From: Berkiella_A sp050252335
Lineage (GTDB): Bacteria > Pseudomonadota > Gammaproteobacteria > Berkiellales > Berkiellaceae
Assembly: GCA_050252335.1 (NCBI GenBank)
Contig: JBFWLB010000036.1
Location: forward strand, 1-29,899
Length of the DNA: 29,899 bases
Reading direction: 5' to 3'
Shown: piece by piece, positions 26,637 to 29,899 of the stretch
How the letters are laid out: each line of letters begins with the position of its first letter
How positions within the stretch are numbered: position 1 is the stretch's first letter
Notes under the pieces: generated by a model
Told to the model about the DNA's origin: nothing
Seen by the model: the letters and a program-made list of their open reading frames with translations, nothing else
Databases searched by the model: none
Program-made: the position numbers and the translations under genes

Positions 26637-27162
26637 TTTCAACTCCTTTTTAAAACTCAAGATCATCTTTGAAGAACACTTCTTACATATAAGATCTTTA
26701 AAAAATATGCTTGAATTTATACTAAGCCAAATAAAAAATCCATTTATGGATAATTCATCAAAATAATAAAAAACAAGCGCAAAAAGATTACATAATTTTT
26801 CTTGTTTTGCAAACAAAATTTAAGCCACGTCATATTAGAAGTATCTATTAATTTTTTGCAACATATATCCTCGTAAAAATTGATTTTTAACGTTATTAGC
26901 GCTGAGACATTATTAAATAAAGATTGCAAGTTTAGTTAAGGCAGACGAAATATAGTTTTCATAACTGAGCTTTCGATATTGTTAGCTTTGTGCATGTGCT
27001 CTGAAATTTCAAAGTAGACAAATAACTGAAAAATCCTATTTTTTGAAGGTGAATGCGCACTGATAAGTGCGCAAGGGAGATTTATGCCAAGCATTTAAGG
27101 TCAAACTGCCAAATCCCTATAATGAAGAATTACTGACTCTGAAACGAATAAATCACAATTAA
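26637..27162. promoter_or_regulatory. Upstream region of the RiPP operon
   Basis: 526 AT-rich bases without a convincing gene. Two structured spots are visible. ATCCAT-TT-ATGGAT (26738-26751), a 14-base inverted repeat about 100 bases before the precursor, could be an operator. TGCGCACT-GATA-AGTGCGCA (27054-27073) is a perfect 8-bp hairpin between the RiPP operon and the next gene upstream; it lacks a U tract on either strand. I could not assign a promoter with confidence. Confidence 0.4.
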
Positions 27163-27456
27163 TTATAGACAGCAGCCGATATGAACAACTTTGACTCCAC
27201 TAGATACAGGAGACACGGCAAATGAATTAGCATCATGACAAAAGATACCTGAGGTACCCTGAAAAATGATATTAGCATATGCATCAGTAATATGATCAGA
27301 GCGCATAATCATACTGTACCGCACACCATTTATATTTCCAAACTGAGAATTAACACTACTTCCGGTTGCAATGAAGACAACATCTTAAGAACTGAACTGC
27401 AAGCTTGCCATACTACTAAATACTAAAGATTGTTCCACAACAGATAATGTATACAT
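27163..27456 (-). pseudogene. Small gene interrupted by one in-frame TAA
   Basis: From an ATG at 27456 with AAGGAAAATATA upstream, the frame reads MYTLSVVEQSLVFSSMASLQ and three more codons. It then meets a TAA at codon 24, and stays open for 73 more codons (starting DVVFIATGSSVNSQFGNING and ending VVHIGCCL) to a TAA at 27163. An undisturbed tail that long in this AT-rich DNA suggests a real gene broken by a single stop. The product would be 97 residues, beta-rich, ending in CC. Family unknown. It starts 20 bases after the end of the M48-type reading frame. Confidence 0.5.
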
Positions 27457-27475
27457 TATATTTTCCTTATTTTTA

Positions 27476-27981
27476 TTATGATCTTAATTCTATGAGCAGA
27501 AAACTATAATCGTTACCCTCAAGGATTTCAAAGCCACGATTTAATATAACTTTATCTATTTTTTCAAATATATTAACCACGCTAGCGATGTTTCCCACTA
27601 TTTCTGTCGCTTTTATATCAGCTCTAAACTCTTGCGCTCTCTGTTTTGTGCAAAAAAATAATTTTCTGTAAATACAAGAAAGCTAAAAGCAATTCCAGCA
27701 CATAAAAACAACACATGTGTCAATGAAAAAACGGTGATAAAGGAGCCTATTCCAGCAGTCAAAAGCATTCCAACAAAAGGGAAAAACATGAGCTTAGCAC
27801 AGGCATTGTTTATTTCATCTATAACATTCCAAAAACGAGCCCAATCAAAGCTGCCATAATAAACATGTGAAAGCTCGTGTGCAAGAATAGCCCTAACCGT
27901 TGCTGCATCAAGAATATCCCCTTCTTCAATCGCCTTTAACAATCCTTTACTTAAGCTGATACCATATTTTCCAGTATGCAA
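27476..27981 (-). pseudogene. M48-type zinc metallopeptidase fragment with frameshift at a T7 run
   Basis: The first frame (27981 down to 27613, TTG start) has GISLSKGLLKA, the zinc motif AHELSHVYYG (H35, E36, H39), and two membrane helices, then stops soon after TENYFF. Moving one base back at the T7 run (27658-27652) opens a second frame to 27476 reading TKQRAQEFRADIKATEIVGN. That contains the third zinc ligand motif E..AD that M48 peptidases need after the membrane helices. So the gene is split at the homopolymer. The N-terminus is also doubtful: a TAG lies just upstream and no good start is seen. It could be a pseudogene, or be rescued by slippage. Confidence 0.65.
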
Positions 27982-28150
27982 TTTTATGGTTTGGGCTACA
28001 ATAGTAGTATTATCATTGTAAAATATCTATTGTATCCTCTTTTACATATTAATCTAAAAAAATGATCTAAATAGCTATGGATCTCCTTCATTAAAAGAGC
28101 CATCTGTATCTAGAGAGTCCCTCTCCTGATCCATTTTTATCTCTAAACAA

Positions 28151-28693
28151 TTATAGGTACTCTTTAATATTTTTATATGGATCCGCTTCTTTGAGCTGCT
28201 CTCCTGTTTCATGGTTATATGCGCCTAAATGCTCGCCTTGCGCACTATACATATCCACATAACCTCCTTCATAATTCCACTCCAAGATCCTTCCATCGGG
28301 CAAGCCCCATCTTGGCAAATATTCAATGACTCCTTCTTCAGATAAAGTATCAAGACTTTCTAAAAGCTTATTTTCTTTATCCAAATCAATAGCAAGTTCA
28401 TCCTCAGATTGATCGGAAGCATATGGCTCAAGAGTAAATTCATATTTTTCCACATCAATATCACCATCTATAACAAATGGTTGTAAGAACTTGGCTTGAT
28501 TTTTATTAATTTTATAACAGTACGCCATATCCCTTGTAACGGGATCAGGATCATTTGGATCGATATTAAATATTTTTTGCAAAAATGAAAGGCTCACTGG
28601 TTTCAAATGAAATTTAAATAAAATATTTCTATTGCCAGGCTCTATACTATAAACGCCAATAAATTTTTGTGACTTTTTTGAATTATTAGCCAT
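28151..28693 (-). CDS. Two-domain protein with colicin E3-like RNase C-terminal segment
   Basis: 180 residues; ATG at 28693 with GGAGGT about 11 bases upstream. Residues ~126-180 (RWGLPDGRILEWNYEGGYVD then GEHLGAYNHETGEQLK, end DPYKNIKEYL) closely match the end of the colicin E3 16S rRNA-cutting domain (KIYEWDSQHGELEGY, GQHLGSFDPKTGNQLK, DPKRNIKKYL). The Arg of the RW pair fits an active-site Arg. But the upstream HDYHPAP/E segment with the catalytic Asp, His and Glu is absent. In its place, residues ~8-92 form another small domain (MAYCYKINKNQAKFLQPF, EKYEFTLEP) that reminds me of short DUF7683-like proteins linked to toxins. An inactive toxin relic, or an immunity/decoy chimera, are both possible. 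Confidence 0.7.
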   Translation of the reverse strand: MANNSKKSQKFIGVYSIEPGNRNILFKFHLKPVSLSFLQKIFNIDPNDPDPVTRDMAYCYKINKNQAKFLQPFVIDGDIDVEKYEFTLEPYASDQSEDELAIDLDKENKLLESLDTLSEEGVIEYLPRWGLPDGRILEWNYEGGYVDMYSAQGEHLGAYNHETGEQLKEADPYKNIKEYL

Positions 28694-28804
28694 AATGAAT
28701 TAAGACCTCCAGGGTTAATGATTCATCGTACACATTAGGATATGTGCATATGATTTTTTTTTTCACTTATTTTTTCTCATTGTCTTTTATATGTCATTCC
28801 GTGA

Positions 28805-28934
28805 GTTATACTTAAGGCTTTTTGCCTTTAGTAACTGTTGCGACACGGAATCTCGTGACAATATAAGATGAGATCTCGCATCAAGCGCTACATACGCCCA
28901 TCTATGCCCTTTGGGTAGCTGGTCGCATGTGAAT
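28805..28934. repeat. Dispersed repeat, copy B
   Basis: Same-orientation homologue of 24161-24266, with the shared block AGATCTCGCATCAAGCGCTA (28871-28890) and GGTCGCATGTGAAT at the end. It lies between the E3-like gene and the 59-residue gene. The two copies bracket the RiPP operon, the small pseudogene, the M48 gene and the E3-like gene. Upstream of it (28694-28804) I see nothing else. Confidence 0.65.
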
Positions 28935-28946
28935 AGTTTTCAAAAT

Positions 28947-29126
28947 TTAATTTTCTTTAGGGTTTGAAAGAAAATTTTCTTTATCCAAACATTCAATTAT
29001 ATAACCCACTATATATTCTGTCGGTGTATTACACTCAATATCACCATTCTCAATCAAATCTTTAATAGATTTTTCTATATTTTTCCATGCCTCATGATTC
29101 TCATATTTTATGTATGGGTGTGTCAT
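28947..29126 (-). CDS. Putative immunity protein for the adjacent toxin
   Basis: 59 residues, intact; ATG at 29126 with AAGGAG five bases upstream, a very good site. It begins MTHPYIKYENHEAWKNIEKS and has the later block TPTEYIVGYIIECLDKE. It starts 21 bases after the end of the toxin frame, the standard place for an immunity gene. The protein is small, acidic and helical, as many immunity proteins are. The toxin itself looks broken while this gene and its ribosome binding site are preserved, so it may serve against toxins from neighbours. The specific immunity family is not known to me. Confidence 0.65.
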   Translation of the reverse strand: MTHPYIKYENHEAWKNIEKSIKDLIENGDIECNTPTEYIVGYIIECLDKENFLSNPKEN

Positions 29127-29147
29127 AGATGCTCCTTAAACTTATAA

Positions 29148-29899
29148 TTATTTAATAGTTTTTTTGTTCTTATTTTTGGGACCATTTGGCCATATCTTAT
29201 TTCCATTAAAGTCTACTTCCATAATTTTATTTTTTCACTTTTATCTAATACATCCCAGTGATCCTTGTGAAGCATATCTTTCTTCCATATATGTTTTGTT
29301 TCAGTATTTTGCCAGCCCGGCCTATTTTTTAACTTTACCCATTCTTTACCTTCACCAGGTAGTTTTTACTTGATTGTTTTATCAGATAAAGGGCCATCAT
29401 TAGCAGATTTTAATGCATTATACGCCACCAACAGCGACCCAGGAATATCTGTTATATTCGCATTCCAAGCAGTTTCCATTTCTGTTATAGGAGTACTCAT
29501 AGACTGCGGTAACGGCTTTGCAACTGGAAACGGATAAATATTATCCTTCGGGTTATCTGCTAAGTAATCTCCCGTTAAAATCATTGGTATGTTAGGGACA
29601 GCAGGAAATGGATCTCTTCCTCCCAGAAGAGATGAATCTGGCTCTTGCAGCAATCGATTCCAAACAAAGACAGTTCCAGCTGCAACAGCAGTAGCAGCAG
29701 CAACACTAGCAACAACAGGCACTGAAAAACGGGTACCGCAACCACACCCGCTGCAAGCGCAATAGGACTCGCCTGAGAATCTTTAATAAAAAAATTAAAA
29801 CTGTATTGCCCCAAAATCCCTCTTTCTGCTTTTCCCAATCAGGGAGTTTCACTGACTCCTCCCAATTAGAATCTTGAGGTACTTTTTTGGTTCTCAGTC
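29148..29899 (-). pseudogene. Polymorphic toxin C-terminal part, multiply frameshifted, cut by window edge
   Basis: Pieces of one protein lie in three frames. From the edge: KLPDWEKQKEGFWGNTVLIF; then FIKDSQASPIALAAGVVAVP; then VPVVASVAAATAVAAG and the following Pro-rich section to a TAA at 29366; then, in the same frame past that stop, LPGEGKEWVKLKNRPGWQ and HKDHWDVLDKSE; then KIMEVDFNGNKIWPNGPKNK ending at 29148. The last two blocks (HKDHWDV..., EVDF.G..IWP.GPKNKNK) are a C-terminal toxin module as seen at the ends of Rhs/CDI-like polymorphic toxins; the Ala-rich stretch resembles a pretoxin helix region. Adding one base at T7 (~29790), T5 (~29730) and A6 (~29234) joins the frames, but one in-frame TAA remains. 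Confidence 0.7.

Noticed and set aside
26323..26766. 147-codon plus-strand frame opposite the RiPP precursor and HEAT gene
   Set aside because: No ribosome binding site or recognisable protein; it runs antisense to well-supported genes.
26637..26816. Longer version of the precursor reading frame (116 codons from 26816)
   Set aside because: The extra N-terminal part is AT-rich and hydrophobic with no ribosome binding site; the ATG at 26636 has a near-perfect one.
28075..28134. 19-residue frame MDQERDSLDTDGSFNEGDP after the E3-like gene
   Set aside because: Too short and without a good ribosome binding site; possibly a relic, but cannot be supported.
1..29899. tRNA, rRNA or CRISPR array
   Set aside because: No cloverleaf, rRNA segment or regularly spaced repeats seen by eye on either strand.

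Overview
The window looks like a low-GC gammaproteobacterial chromosome. The first 16 kb carry the classic order (read on the minus strand) rpsB-tsf-pyrH-frr-uppS-cdsA-dxr-rseP-bamA-skp-lpxD, with map-glnD diverging from rpsB. AT-rich composition, large coiled-coil proteins of unknown function, decaying genes and dispersed palindromic repeats suggest a host-associated or intracellular lineage. A Legionellales-like organism is my best guess, but this is inference from style only.

Region 1 (1-15.9 kb) is housekeeping. It holds ribosomal protein S2 and EF-Ts with an attenuator hairpin between them, UMP kinase, ribosome recycling factor, undecaprenyl and CDP-DAG synthesis, the MEP-pathway enzyme Dxr, the RseP intramembrane protease, BamA, Skp and the LpxD lipid A acyltransferase. 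Many genes are joined by ATGA overlaps. The tight order is interrupted by a MITE-like inverted-repeat element (rseP/dxr gap) and a long palindrome (uppS/frr gap).

Region 2 (16-24 kb) is accessory. It contains a serine-recombinase-like protein that has lost its catalytic residues, with a small partner gene; a protein built around an IS1595-type zinc-ribbon/helix domain without a transposase catalytic domain; a 1053-residue charged coiled-coil protein; a 210-residue orphan; and a ~435-residue coiled-coil protein. The coiled-coil proteins are effector-like, but nothing proves secretion.

Region 3 (24.3-26.6 kb) is the most interesting part: a three-gene minus-strand operon. A 56-residue RiPP precursor with a double-glycine leader and a 16-residue core is followed by an exported HEAT-repeat protein and then an MvdD/graspetide-type ATP-grasp ligase. 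It is a compact candidate omega-ester/omega-amide peptide system with an unusual periplasmic partner.

Region 4 (27-29.9 kb) is a decaying toxin/immunity neighbourhood. It has a small gene broken by a TAA, an M48-type metallopeptidase whose third zinc-ligand motif lies in another frame past a T7 run, a 180-residue protein ending in a colicin E3-like RNase C-terminal segment, an intact 59-residue putative immunity gene, and, at the right edge, a polymorphic-toxin pseudogene. Four frameshifts across region 4 are each repaired by adding one base to a homopolymer. That pattern suggests decay by slippage, rescue by slippage, or sequencing undercalls. A dispersed repeat occurs in the same orientation on both sides of regions 3-4.
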